In this document: positions 41,614-55,955 of the stretch, in pieces
Layout: each line of letters begins with the position of its first letter
How positions within the stretch are numbered: the stretch's first letter is position 1
Source of the DNA: Symbiodinium natans
Taxonomy: Eukaryota; Sar; Dinophyceae; Suessiales; Symbiodiniaceae
DNA length: 64,000 bases
Reading direction: 5' to 3'
NCBI GenBank assembly: GCA_905221605.1
Contig: CAJNDS010001435.1
Location: 581,001-645,000 of the forward strand
Notes under the pieces: model-generated
The model's database searches: none
Seen by the model: the letters and a program-made list of their open reading frames with translations, nothing else
Told to the model about the DNA's origin: nothing
Made by a program: the position numbers and the translations under genes

Positions 41614-44600
41614 GAGGGGGTGGGCGCCAAACTTGTAGCCGCAAGCCTCAACCCTTAACCATCCCGCCCCTCCCCTTCCCCCGATGAGCGTATGTCGCGA
41701 CGCGCGGGACGCTACCAAGGGCCATTGCGGTGTGGGGTGGTTGGGCCCTAAACCCCTAAAACCCCAAACCCCAAACCCCAAACCGCTTAGCACTGCAACC
41801 CGAGGGACTCATCATTCCTCCTCCCTGCAGAACATTGAACTCGTAAAGCAATCCTCGGAGTCATCCGAGTCAAACTCTTGCTTGAAGAGGGAAGGGCTGC
41901 CGTAGGAGCGCTCGACTTCGGCCTCTCCGGTCGGTTTGGGGTTTAGGGTTTGGGGTTTGGGGTTTGGGGTTTCGGGTTTAGGGTTTAGGGTTCGGGGTTC
42001 GGGGTTCGGGGTTTGAGGTTTGGACTTGTAAGTTTAGGGTCAAGAAGCTGGAGGCTTCAAGGCCGGTGTCGTGACTTCGGGCGACGTTTACAAGTTTCAG
42101 AGCCAGCGTGGATGGCTAGAGGCGTACTTGGAGGTTCATGAGTACTTATGAGTAGGGCTATAAGTACTCTTAAATAGGGTTGTAGAAAGAGCTACCATAC
42201 TTACAACTCTACTTGTAACCACCCCTGAACCTTCAAGTAGGGCACAGCGCGCAGGAGCTCAGGACCTGATACGGCGTAGCCGCTGGCGATCGCTTTCTTG
42301 TGAAAGGGTCTAGGGCTTAGGGTTTAGGGTTTAGGGTTTAGGGTTTAGGGTTTAGGGTTTAGGGTTTAGGGTTTAGGGTTTAGGGTTTAGGGTTTAGGGT
42401 TTAGGGTCGAAAGGTCCAAGTCTAACCCTAACCCCTACATCAGCTAGCATATACCATTTCCATCCTCTAGCCATGCGCCACCCCCTAGCACCCAAACCAT
42501 AGCAACCTATGCCTCAACCTTCACGCCACCGAAAGACCCGAAGGCAACACCCAAATGATGAAACCATACTATGGAACCACGCATAACCCCATAGAAAACA
42601 GCATACTCAACCCCATAGCATGCCCCACCCGATAGAAAACCCAGTACACTCGAAGGAATGAATGAATGCCGTAGTGTTCAAACACTGGCACCATATCTTG
42701 TATTGATGCCCCGTTTGTTTGGAAATCATCCTCGGTCTTAGTCATCAGTTTTAACCTACTTTCGTTCGTTAATCTGTTCTTCCCCCTTCGCAACTCACCC
42801 ATTAGCGTATCCTTATACCAGTCGGTTCTGGTGTTAAACCAGCACGGGTTTTCTTTGTCATGCTTTACTTGTATTGCTTCCTTACAGGTTTCAAACTCGG
42901 AGTCTAAAGGTGTTTGAATGTGGACATTGTACATACATATACTAGCTGCATTTGTTAGTTTCTGCTGTTATGGATTAGAATCTGTATCACCATCTACCCG
43001 TTCAAGGTTCTTAACTTGAAGCCAGTATGATATAGGTCATCTCCAAACACTGGGTCTGTGTTGAAGGCGTCCAAAAAATTAAATGTGGTTCTCTCATATC
43101 TAAAAAACCGTTTCCCCACCAAGTCCTCGATGTATCTGGTGGATGTTACCTTTGCGCTTTTAGGTTCTTTCCAAAAAAATTGCCTCGGCTTTGCCGAGAA
43201 GCGTCTGGAACAAGCAGACCCATCCGCTGACGGACCCCCCCCTCCCCGCCTGTCGACGGCTCCTATAGAGGAGCTCCAAAACGCGCGCACTTGGCTGTTT
43301 TGGGAACTTTTGGGTGGGGAGTTCTGGGACCCCGTCCCTGGGACCTTCCTTGGGACCGCCCTGGAACCCTTTTTGGGTCCCCTGACACCTTGCTAGGACA
43401 CTTGGGACCTTGCGAACCCCCCCCCCCCGGAAACCCCCTCCCCGCTTCCTGAGGCCCCGCCCAGAAACCCTCTTTCCTCCTTTCGTGTCCATGGGCCGGC
43501 CGAGGCGGCGTGCGCAAGCGTTTACAATTAAACGTCGGCCTTTTGCGTGCTTGAAGGCTCACTGTCCTTGCATAACTTTAGTCATAGTCTATAATCTATA
43601 AACGTTACGTATACAGAGTAGAGGTTTTCTATCGGGTGGGACATGCTATGGACGTATGCAACTTTCTAGGGGGTTGCTATGTTTTTCATATTACGGGTTC
43701 TTCAGGTGGGTCTTGGTATTGCGTCTTTCGGGTGGAGTTGAGGTTGAGTCATGGGTTGTTATGGTTTGGGTGCCAGGGGCTGGTGCAGTGGTCTCCACGA
43801 ACTACATCACCCTCACCTTAAAAGCCTAAGCCCTAAGCCCTAAATCCACAAACCCTGAATCGCAAACCCTGAATTGAAAAACACTGAATTCAAAACAGCG
43901 TCAATTCAAAGACCCTGAATTCAAAAAGCCTCAACTGCAAAAAAAAACAAACAAATGGGGGTTTCCGAAATTAGGGGTACCTGTTTGGGGTCTTTCTTAA
44001 AATGGAATCCTACTATTTGGGGTCTATTTTTTGAGGTCACCTATTGTCGTAAACACCCGAAACCCTAAACCCTAAACCCTAACCCTAAACCCTAAACCCT
44101 CAACCCTAAACCCTAAACCCTAAACCCTAAACCCCCGAAATAGCCCTAAGCCCAAACCCGCGCGTAAACCCACAAATGCCGAATGGCCTCAGCAGTGCCC
44201 TCCCAGTTTGCCGCGTGGCCGGCCCTCCGCGCCGCCAAGGCCTAAGCTTGGCTGCACTTAGGAGGGTAGTAAAAAATTTAACTTTTGGCTGCCCTATTAA
44301 GAAACCCAATAAACCCAAAAAGGCTAAGGATGTAAAGTTACACTAAAGCACCACAAAGTAAAGGTCTCCAGGGCCCATGAAGCAAGAAAGGGTTTAGGGG
44401 TTTAGGGGTTTAGGGGTTTTAGGGGTTTTAGGGGTTTAGGGTTTAGGGTTTAGGGTTTAGGGTTTTTTTTTACGGCTGCCGTGCGCTTCCGACTGTCTTG
44501 CTAGAAATCTTAAAAAGCTCTGGGTTGCGCGTTGGCGCAGGGGTTTAGGGTTTAGGGTTTAGGGCTTAGGGTTTAGGGTTTAGGGTTTAGGGTTTAGGGT

Positions 44601-47600
44601 TTAGGGTTTAGGGCTTAGGGTTAAGGGGTTCAGGGTTTAGGTCTTAGGGTTTAGGGTTTAGGGCTTGGAGGCTTGAAGGCCTCGGATCCTCCAAGCCTTT
44701 GGGTGTCTTTTTGTTCTCTTAGGTTGTAAGGTGTTAGGGTTTAGGGTTTAGGGTTTAGGGTTTAGGGTTTAGGGTTTAGGGTTTAGGGTTTAGGGTTTAG
44801 GGTTTAGGGTTTAGGGTTTAGGGTTTAGGGTTTAGGGTTTAGGGTTTAGGGTTGGTACGAACCGGGCTTTGGGGATGTGGGGTGCTCAATCACAGAATGG
44901 CATCCTTGCAGGGTGGCCGTGATTTAGCTTAGGCTTTGGGCTTTAGGGTTTGGGGTTTTTCGGGTTTAGGGTTTAGGGCTTAGGGCTGAGGGCTGAGGGC
45001 TTCGGGATTAGGGATTAGGGTGGGGCGTTTTAAAACAACCCCATCTTAGGGCTGAGGACTCCTGAACCCCCTGAAGCCCCAGACGCGAAACCCGAGCTTT
45101 GTGCTTCGGAGCCTTCAAGAGATCAGAGCCTTTTCAATTTCGGAAGCCTGAGGAAGACCTGCATTTTCTGTCCTGTCGTGTCCCACACTCCGGGTTTGAG
45201 GTTTAGGGTTTAGGGTTTGGGGATTAGGGTTTAGGGTTTAGGGTAGGGTGTAGGGTTTAGGGGCTTATGAATGTGGGCATGCGGACACTTCGCACGAAAG
45301 ATTCTGGCGGAGCCTCCCGCAGTGCTTGCGGAGATACTTGGAGGTTCTTGGATACTTGCAAGTTGGGTTACATGTACCCTAAGTAGGGTTGTCACTAAGG
45401 AAAACCGTTAGTCAGAACCCTACTGAGAAGTACCCATTGAACCGCCAAGCAGAGCCACCTTCGCCCCAGGAACATGTCGAAGTCCATAGCGCGCGCAAAG
45501 GGCAGCAGGTGACTCTTCAATCACCGGCAGCCCGAAAAATAGAGGTTTAGAGGCCCCTGTACTTGGAGGTTCAGGGTGCTTAGGAACCCAATTACTTAGT
45601 TGTCCAGTACCTAGGGGTTTTAAAGGTTAACCTTTGGGATTATAAGGGGAGTATACTACCCCAAAAAGGTTAAAGGTTACCTACTCTACTACTAGGATTA
45701 TAACTGTACCCATCAGGGTACTTAAGGGGCTCATAGGTGGGTTGAAGCTACACTTATGATTGGGTTATCAGTACCCTGAACCTCCAAGGAACCCCCAAAC
45801 CCCAAACGTTTTGGGGGCTCAACCCTAAACCCTAAACCCTAAAACTTAAAGCCTAAACCCTAAACCCTAAACCCTAAAGCCTAAACCGGGCTCATCTTTC
45901 CACCCGGCCTTCAGTGCCGCGCACTGCTTTTCGGCTGCCGCGGCCTGCCCCTGGCTCACGGTCACTGGGATTTCGCTACACCCTTGATCCCAAACCCTTC
46001 AACCCCAAATCCGAAACCCTAAACCCTAGACCCTAGACGAAGAGCCCGTGTGGGGGGAGGGGAGGCGGGAGACCCTAAACCCTAAACCCGAAACCCTAGA
46101 CCCTAGCCTGAAAGGGTCCTACCCTGAAGCCGGGAAGAGCCCGTGTGGGGGGAGGGGGGGGTTGAGGGGGGTGGGGGGCACAGGGGGTTTAAAGGTCAAC
46201 GGGGGCTTACCCTTGGGCCTGAAAAGCCGTAGATCCTCATGACTCAACGCCCCGACTCGAAATCCTAAAGCACTAAACCTCAAAACTATGCAACCCAAAC
46301 TCTCAAGCCACTGAACGCCTAAGCGATTAAGCGCCTAAACAGCCATACCTAAACCCTAAACCCCAAATTCTAAAACCTACAGTAAACCACGGATGAGCGA
46401 GGAGTAGACCGGGCGAGGAGAAGAGTTCCGGGCGAGGAGAAGAGTTGAGTTTAAAATCTAACAACCCCACACGGGGGGTGGGGAAATAACATTGAAACCC
46501 CCGAGCTCTTAGGACCCATAAACGGGTTTAAGTATTTAGGGACCCCTCAACACTAAACCCTAAACCCTTTAAGGGCTTCTTTTGTGGGACGCAGGAAACC
46601 CCTCATCACTGGACGGAGGACGGTTTTGTAGACAATTGAACTGAGTTTAGGGTTTAGGGTTTAGGGTGTAGGGTTTAGGGCTTAGGGTTTAGGGTTTAGG
46701 GTTTAGGATTTAGGGTTTAGGGTTTAGGGTTTAGGGTTTTGGGGTTTAGGGTTTAGGCTTAAACCCGAAAGGTTGGGGTGGGTTTGAAGCCTGAGACGGC
46801 GTGGGGTGGGATAAAAGTGTTAAGAGTGCTCTTCGCGTTCCTCGAAGCTTTCGAAGCTAGTCTGCATCCCAACCTTCACAGCTTCTGCGCCATACTACAG
46901 CAAACCCTACACCCTAAACCCTAGACCCGAGACCCTAGACCCTGGACCCTAGACCCTAGACCCGAGACCCTAGACCCTAGACCCTAGACCCTACGGCGCG
47001 AAGCACCCGAGCCTGCAGGCTCGTCACCTCATCCTGCAAGGACTTGATGTTGGCAGCGACTTTCTTCTCCTGCGGTTGAGGGCTCAGGGTTCAGTGTTCA
47101 GGGTTCAGGGTTTAGGGTTTAGGGTTTAGGGTTTAGGATTTAGGGGTTTAGGGTTTAGGGTTTAGGGTTAGGGTTTAGGATTTAGGGCTTAGGCTTAAAG
47201 CATCAGGATCCCAAGCCTCGTCAAGCCAGAAGCCAACCCTGCGGATTGAACTCGCCCCTGAAACCCACAACCGCCAGGTTCTTCTATCTCCTAAACCCTA
47301 CGTAAACCCTAAACCCTAAACCCCTAACCCCTAACTCCTAAACCCCAAACCCCTAAACCCCTAAACCCCTAAACCCTAAACCCGATCACCAAGAAGGGGT
47401 TTACGCAAAAGGAAACCGAACCCTCAAACGAGAGAGTCTGTGGCAGGCAGCAGGAGTATAGGGGCGTTGGGGTTCCACGCTGAACCTCCTCAACCCGAAC
47501 CCAAAACCCGATAAAAGCCTCTCAAAACCTATAAGACCCAATAAACCCCGAACGTCCCATCAACCCTATAAAGCCCGAAAAGCACCAAAGGACCTTACAA

Positions 47601-50600
47601 AACCCCAACACAAAACCCTGTAAAACCCTGAAGCACTACTGGAGCTGCATGGAGGTTCCCGGACCTAGCCTCGTCCCTCGCGTTGAAGAGCTCATTCCTT
47701 GGTTTAAGCTCCGAATCCACTGGGTTTAGGGTTTAGGGTTTAGGGTTTAGGGTTTCAGGTTTGGGGTTCAGGGTTTCGGGTTTAGGGTTTAACCTCTAAG
47801 GCCCGAACCTCCAAAACCCCAAAGCTTACTAAACCGAGACGTTCGTGGGCTTTGCGTTGGTCGCCGGTTGCATCCAGGTCCATCAGAAGCCACCCCGTAG
47901 TAGGGTTCGGGGTGCAGGGTGTAGGGTATTCTACGTAGACCTTAGGTTCCTCCTTAAACCCTCAGCCGCCTACTTGGGGAATCTTGGGGACGGGGGAAGG
48001 GGTGAATTTAGCTTCTGTGGGAAGGCACTCGGAGTTTGTGCTGTCACCCTAGCCCCAAAAGTCTAGCAAACCCTGAACCCCATCGAGCCCATAAACTCTA
48101 AAACGCCCCAAACATCTTCACACGCGACCAGGGCGGCAATGCTCTTGTATCTGGGTTTAGGGTTTAGGGTTTAGGGTTTAGGGTTTAGGGTTTAGGGTTT
48201 AGGGTTTAGGGTTTAGGGTTTAGGGTTTAGGGTTTAGGGTTTAGGGTTTAGGGTTTAGGGTTTAGAGTTTAGGGTTTAGAAACCCTAAACCCTAGACCCA
48301 AAACGTAGAGAACATCGGACACTGGCCTTGCCGGGTGTAGGTCGCAGGGGTTTCGGGCCCCAGAAAAACTTGAGGGTTTAGGGTTTAGGGTTTAGGGTTT
48401 AGGGTTTAGGGTTTCGGGTTCAGGGTACCCTTAAGCGTTACATTACCATGACCCCACTCAGCCGCAGCGTCGTCGTCTTCTTGCTCTTCTTTTGCCCCTC
48501 CAGCGTTCGGATGGCACGCTCAATCCGCTTCCTGTCCTGCAAGCACACATAAAACCCCCTAAACCCTAAACACTAAACCCGAAACCCGAAACCCTAAACC
48601 CTAAACCCTGAACCCCAAGCCGTAAACCCTAAACCCTACACCCGAAACCCGAAACCCTAAAACCCTAAACCCTAAACCCCAAACCCTAAGCCCTAAACCC
48701 TAAACCCTAAACCCAAACCCTAAGTGCTTCGGCCTTCTGGAACCCAGAGTCCCTGACTTTCATCCCCGAAAAAACATTTAAGTCTCCTGTATGTTTGTTC
48801 ACATTTGAAGAGTTCATGGGTGTTTAGGGTTTAGGGTTCAGGGTTTAGGGTTTAGGGTTCAGCACTCCGGGTCGAGCAGTTTTATGGTTCAGTTTCATTT
48901 ACGGCTCTAGTATAACACCCACCCACCCAGAGAATTCCACAACATTGAGAAAGCAAAAAACGACCAAAAACTGAAAATAAAGCGGCCAAAAACTGAAAAG
49001 AAAGCGGCCAAAATCTGAAAATTCAGCGTCTGAAAATAAAGCGGCCAAAAACTGAAAATACAGCGGCCAGGGTTGTTGGGGGGGGAAGGAAGTGCACCAG
49101 CTCCCGGAACTAACCCAGCAAAAGGTGTACCTGTAGCCCTAAACCCTCAACCCTAAACCCCAAACCCTAAACCCTATGAGGCGCACCTTGATGGCGTTGC
49201 CAATGTGCGTCTCCTGTGGCGGTCGGGGACTGCAAGGAGATTTGTGGGGCTCATAAGCTTCGGCCTGGAACAAGCAGCTACTACTGGTAGGCAAGACCTG
49301 ATAGCCCGGTAACCATCTTTCAACAAGGGCACCCCTTTTTGGGGTTGGCGACTTTATAAGGGGAAATTGTACCAAGAGAAAGGGAAAAGAGGGTACCTCT
49401 GGGTCAACAAGAAGATCTGGGCCCACGTTGGATTGCCAGGACGATGTCGGGAAACCCCGGCTTTCGCAAGCGACGCTCACAAGAAGCTCCACGGCTTCCC
49501 AGCCCTCTCTCTTCAGGATTTAGGGTTCAGGGTTTGGGGGGTTAGGGGTTTAGGGGTTTAGGGGTTTAGGGGTTTAGGGGTTTAGGGGTTTAGGGGTTTA
49601 GGGGTTTAGGGGTTTAGGGGTTTAGGGGTTTAGGGGTTTAGGGGTTTAGGGGTTTAGGGGTTTAGGGGTTTGGGGGTTTAGGGGTGTAGGGGTTTAGGGT
49701 TGAGGGTTTAGGGTTTAGGGTTTCGCGTTTAAGGGTTAGGGTTTAGGGTTGAGGGTAAGCCCCCCCCCCAACACCCAACTCCCCGCACCCCCAAACTCCG
49801 CAGCCCGAAGGGAAAACCGCAAGGACCCCCAGAAGGTCAAACGCCCAGTGTCCGCGAACGCCAACTTCAACCCTTGAAGCCCAAGCCCTGAGCCCTCAAG
49901 AGTTTAAAGTTTAGGGTTTAGGGTTCAGGTTCAGGGTTTAGGGTTCAGGGTTTAGGGTGACCCCTTAAGCCCGACAACATAAACCCCTCAACTCTAAACC
50001 CTAAACCCTAAACTCCAGAGTTTTCGGCTGAGGCCAGGGGTCCAGGGTATCCCCGCCTGTCGGGCGACCTCCAACAGTGAGATCCGGCGACTGATCTCCG
50101 AGCTCAGCCAGCGCGCCTGGCAGAAAGGAACCTTACAAGGCCCCTATTTCGGGTTCAGGTTTAGGGTTTGGGGGTTTGGGGTTGGGGGTTTGGGGTTTGG
50201 GGTTTGGGGGCTTGGGGCTTGGGGCTTGGGGTTTGGGGCTTGGGTTTTGGGGCGTTTGGGGTTTGGGGGGTTAGGTGGTTCAGGTGTTTCGTGGCTAGGG
50301 TATTTAGAGGCTTAGGCACATCCCAAGCCCAGAACTGAAAACACCTTGAAGCCCAGTCTACCCAAATTCCGAGCATCAAGCAAGATGGACATGTGCTGAG
50401 CTCTCTCTCTCTCTCCCTCCTTTCCTCCCTCAACCCTAAACCCTAAACCCTAAACCCTGAACCCTAAACCCTAAACCCTCCCCGCTCAACCTTAACCCCT
50501 AGACGGTGAGAACCCGTCAACCTTTGACCCAAGGGAGCTCCGCCTCGACTGACCCCTCCGTGTGCTCCAGCAGCTGGACGTCGGCATCCTCTTCTGGAGG

Positions 50601-53600
50601 GTTTAGGGTTTAGGGTTTAGGGTTTTGGGGTTTAGGGTTTAGGGTTTCGGGTTTGGTGCTTAGGGTTTAGGGTTTAAGGTTTTGACGGCTCGGGGTGTAC
50701 GACTGGAAGGGTTTACGAAACCTGCAACATCCTGAACAAGCCGCCCTCAGCTCCAAACCCCAACCCCAAACCCCCAAACGCTAAACCCCAAACACCTAGG
50801 ACCCCAAGCCCCAAACCCCAAACCCCAAGCCCTAAACCCCACACCCCCCAAATCGCTAAACCCGAAAACCCAAACCCGAAAACCCAAACCCTAAACCCTA
50901 AACCCTAAACCCTAAACCCTACAGGCCTTCTATACCACCGGCCCCAACCAGACGACATCCCAGAGCTTCGAATTTTCCCTGTACCAGGCCTCAAGCTTGG
51001 GCGCCTTGGTGAGGTTTAGGGCTTAGGGCTGAGGGCTTAGGGTTTAGGGTTTAGGGTTTAGGGTTTAGGGCTTAGGGTTTAGGGTTTAGGGTTTAGGGTT
51101 TAGGGTTTAGGGTTTAGGGTTTAGGGTTTAGGGTTTATTGTTTAGGGTTTAGGGTTTAGGGTTTAAGGTTTAGGGTTTAGGGTTTAGGGTTTAGGGTCTA
51201 GGGTTTAGGGTTTAGGGTTTAGGGTTTAGGGTTAAGGGTTTAGGGTTTAGGGTTTAGGGTTTCGGGCCCTACCCCGTTATTAACCACACAACTGGAAGAC
51301 TCTCAAGCGACCTCGCGGGCCACTTTCATGCTTGCCACGCACTGGGCCGCCTCTTGTGCGTCCAACATGCTCTACAGGGTTTAGGGCTTGGGGTTTGGGG
51401 TTTAGGGTTTAGGGTTTAGGGTTTAGGTCTGGAGGTTCCACGGGGTGACATGGGGCTTGGCCACATAAGACCCAGAGAACATAGGGTTATGGGGTTGCAT
51501 GGGGTCATGTAGGGCCCTCTAGGGATGCGCGGCAAGGACCTTCATACAATACAAAGCTCTGCATGTGTGACATAAACTTCGGTAGGGTCTGCGCGCAGAA
51601 CATGCTCAGAATCATAACGAGAAACTCTACGCCCGTTGAGATGAAGGAGCGTGAGCCCAAAACCTGCCCCAACCTCAAAACAACCGCCAAAAGACGAAGA
51701 CCAAAAACCCCTACATCGTTCGGGGTGAGGGGCGTTGCTATACGGCTTCGGGTTAAGCAAACAAACCCTAAACCCTAAACCCCAAACCCTAAACCCTAAC
51801 CCTGGAGGTCACGATCGGCCTTGTGCTGGGACTCATCTGCAAGCTCCTTCGTGATCTGCCACGCCTTCTACAGCGTAGTATCCCACATAGATGAAGGTTG
51901 TATACTCTAGGGTCCAGTCTAGGATGTAGGGTTTAGGGTTTAGGGTTCAGGGTTACGGGTTTAGGGTTTAGGGTTTAGGGTTTAGGGCTTAGGGTTTAGG
52001 GTTTAGGGCTTAGGGCTTCGGGTTTAGGGCTTAGGGTTTAGGGTTTAGGGTTTAGAGTTTGCAAGATCCTTGCAACCCAACCTCAACCCCAGCAGCGTTA
52101 AGCCTAAACCCTAAACCGAAAACCCAAAACCCTAAACCCTAAACCCTAAACCCTAAACCCTAAACCCTAAACCCTAAACCCAAACCCTAAACCTTAAGCC
52201 CTAAACCCAAATCATCCATTCGCCCTGACCAGCTGTGGTCGACTTTACACCCGCGGTTGGCTTTGGTGGCTCGGAGGCCTCGGGAGCTTCGAAGTTTAGG
52301 GTTTAGGGTTTAGGGTTTAGGGTTTAGGGTTTAGGGTTTAGGGTTTAGGGTTGAGGGTTTAGGGTTTAGGGTTTAGTGTTTAGGGTTTAGGGTTTAGAGG
52401 TTCAGGGTCTGGGGTTTTAGCCCCCTTCTGCCCGACGGAGAGCCCAGATAGTCGGGGTCTTGAAAGGTTGTCCAAGAAACCCAGGGTTTCGGGTCTGGGA
52501 CGGTCTAAGGCCTAGGTGAACCCACACCATCCCGCCGTTGCTAGTGATCCCGCTATAGATAAGAGTCCACAGGAACGATGCGTTCATGCAGATAAGACCT
52601 GACGGAGCCAACGTTCAACACAGTTCCTTCAGCTCGAGAACCAACCCAAACCAGCAAATTGGTCACTTCTCGAAATCAGGGCCCCTTTTGGAGTTATGAT
52701 TCTAAGGCGGCCCCTACAATTTAGGGTACCCAAAAAGGAAAACTAATTTGAGAACTCACCAAATGAAGAAACCTTTGGCTTGAATTGGAACATGTCCTTG
52801 ATCTGCCAACTCGACCCAGGCGCGACCAGACTTGTCCCCGAAACCGCCAACGCAACTCACACATGCACCCCGCGTTGTCCGCCCTAAACCCTAAACCCTA
52901 AACCCTAAACCATAAACCCTAAACCCTAAACCCTAAACCCTAAACCCTAAAACATAACAACGAGCAGACCTCAGAGGACGAATGCTTGCGGTCCTACGGT
53001 CCCAACACTGCGCAACTGCTTGGACCGCGAACTGCGCCCAGCAGCCACCGACAAGCGGGTTTAGGGTTTAGGGTTTAGGGTTTAGGGTTTAGGGTTTAGG
53101 GTTTAGGGTTTAGGGTTTAGGGTTTAGGGTTTAGGGTTTAGGGTTTAGGGTTTAGGGTTTAGGTTTAGGGTTTAGGGTTTAGGGTTTAGGGTTTAGGGTT
53201 TAGGGTTTAGGGTTTAGGGTTTAGGGTTTAGGGTTTAGGGTTTAGGGTTTAGGGTTTAGGGTTTAGGGTTTAGGGTTTAGGGCGCCCAAAATCAACCTCG
53301 GCCCCTTGACTGCTCCTCGCGGGCGCTCGCCAGCTCGCCTCTTGACGCCTCCAGCGCGTCCTCGGCAATCTGCCTGGGTGCGGCCCAACTCTAAACCCTA
53401 AACCCTAAACCCTAAACCCTAAACCCTAAACCCTAAACCCTAAACCCTAAACCCTAAGATGGCCCCTGAAACCCTCTGAAAAAAAAAAGGTGTTCCTCAA
53501 TATGATCCTCTTAAACCCAATAGGGTGATCCTCTTAAGCCCAATAGGGAAAGCAAATAATATCCAAAGGGCCTACCTAGAAGCGCACACAACCCGATGTT

Positions 53601-54552
53601 TTTCTGGTTTGGGGGCTTGGGGATTAGGCTTCAGAGCCCTCTCAGGGTTGGGAGACAGCTTCTGAGGTGGCGCCTATCCTCAGAAGATCCTCACCCCAAA
53701 ATCCCCAAGGTGCTGGGGTTTGGGGTTCAAGGTTGTTTCGGGTTTAGGGCTTGGGGTTTAGGGTTTAGGGTTTAGGGTTTAGGGTTTAGGGTTTAGGGTT
53801 TAGGGTTTAGGGTTTAGGGTTTAGGGTTTAGGGTTTAGGGTTTAGGGTTTGCGGCTTGGGGTAGCTCTTCCATCTGGGGCGCTCCCGGACGTAGAGTAGC
53901 TCATTGCGGAGGTGGTAGCCGCGGTAGTTGGCCAGGAGCTCCTCACAAGGGGGCACAGACTTTGCCTCAACCGCCTTTTGAGGTGTCGGATGCTTCTGCC
54001 AGCTTTTTGGTTGGGATTTCTTGGTGCACAGGCTGACAGTTCTTGTCACACCCGACAGGCACACGTGGCAGGCTCATCAATTTCAGCCGTGGGGCGACGT
54101 AAGCAATCTTAAAATGACAAGGTGAGGTGAGACTCGGCGAGGCGAAGAAGATGAGAACACAGACAGACGGCAAACGGACCAAGACCGGAGAGAGAGTGAC
54201 AGAGAGAGAGTGACAGAGAGAGAGAGAGAGAGACAAACTGCGAGAGAGAGAGAGAGAGTGACGAGACAGTCATGAAGAGAATGACACGACCGGACCGGGC
54301 CAAACCAGACCCAAAGACTCATGCAGCACATGAATGCTGGATTCTCAACTCTGAACAAGCACATAAACTAGCCATCAAAGCCTTGCACGGTTCATCTGTC
54401 CTCAGTTAAGGGTCCTTGTGGCCCATGATGACACCCTTAAACCCTTACCCTGTCTAGGGCGCCCAAAAGGAGGGCCCTCGCTTAGCTTCCTGGCTCATCA
54501 TCCCTGGGTTTGAGGGCTTAGGGTTTAGGGTTTAGGGTTTAGGGTGTAGGGT

Positions 54553-54619
<67 letters not shown>

Positions 54620-55792
54620 GGTTCAGTAGGTGGATACAGAAAACCTACGTCCCAAACATCCGTTTGGCAAACCAGGAGTGGTGAGCATAAGGCACCTTCT
54701 TCCCGTGATCCCATTCCACAAACTCAAGATCCCCAAACCCTAAACGCTAAACCCCGAATCCTAAACCCTAAACCCTAAACCCGAAACCCGACCCACCAGC
54801 ACCTGGCACTCTTTCCACTTCGCCTGCAGCAGCAAGCCCAACCGCTCCACCTGCGGGCTTTGGGTTTTTTACCCTAAACCCTAAACCCGAAACCCTAAAC
54901 CCTAAACCCTCGGATCTCAGAGCTTACAAGCCTTGACCCGGGACTTGAACAGGTAATTGCTCCAAATCCTCCCCCCCCCCCCCCCTCTGGGGTTTAGGGT
55001 TTAGGGTTTAGCGTTTAGGGTTTAGGGTTTAGGGTTTAGGGTTTAGGGTTTACGGTTTACGGTTTAGGGTTCAGGGTATTTAGAGTGGAGGGCGTAGAAG
55101 ACCGCCACACTTCACTCATCAGCACCGGCCGGTGAGAGTTGAGCATGTTTGTGAGCAAACTCCTGAAGAAAATGAATCCTAGAGCCTAAACCCAACACCC
55201 TAAGCCGCAAACCCCAAACCTGATCTTTCTCAGCGTTTGCGAGCACGACTCCGACAGCAAAACAGCAAGAGTGAACCGGCATCCCACAAGACTACACTCC
55301 CCCTTGAACCTTCATAAACATGAGATGTTTAATACCCTCTTGGCCTTGATATAAATACAAATAGTATTCTTTAATATCCTCTTGGGTTTTATATAAACAA
55401 AAATTATATATAAACAAAAAAAAAAAGATGTAGAAGAGGCAAACCCCATGACCGCGAGGATGCCCTAAACTCTTCGAATTTAGGTTTGGGGTCTAGGGTT
55501 TAGGGTTTAGGGTTCGGGGTTCGGGGTTCAGGGTTTAGGGTTTAGGGTTTAGGGTTTAGGGTTTAGGGTTTAGGGTTTAGGGTTTAGGGTTTAAGTTTAG
55601 GGCTTAGGGGTATTTCCTCATGCCACGGGCCCCACGCCCACAAGTGATGCCTCGGTTTTGACGTCGCCGCGGAGCGCCTGGACCTTGAGGGAGCATGGTA
55701 CTTTGTGAGAGCAGGGCTCAGGTGTCAAGGTGTGGGTTTTCGGGGTTGGGGTTTTGGGTTGGGTTGAGGGTTCAGGGCTGAGGGCTGAGGGC

Positions 55793-55866
<74 letters not shown>

Positions 55867-55922
55867 GGATTAGGGTTTAGGGTGCAGGGCTTAGGGTTTT
55901 AAGGTTTCGGTCTTAGGGTGCT

Positions 55923-55955
<33 letters not shown>

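Noticed and set aside
51505-51778. Overlapping 60-72-codon frames on both strands at 51.5-51.8 kb
   Set aside because: Both strands open, no splice sites that fit neighbouring phases and no recognised motif.
54083-54364. Ser/Leu-rich minus-strand frame (SLSLSLCHSLS)
   Set aside because: Translation of a GA/TC microsatellite.
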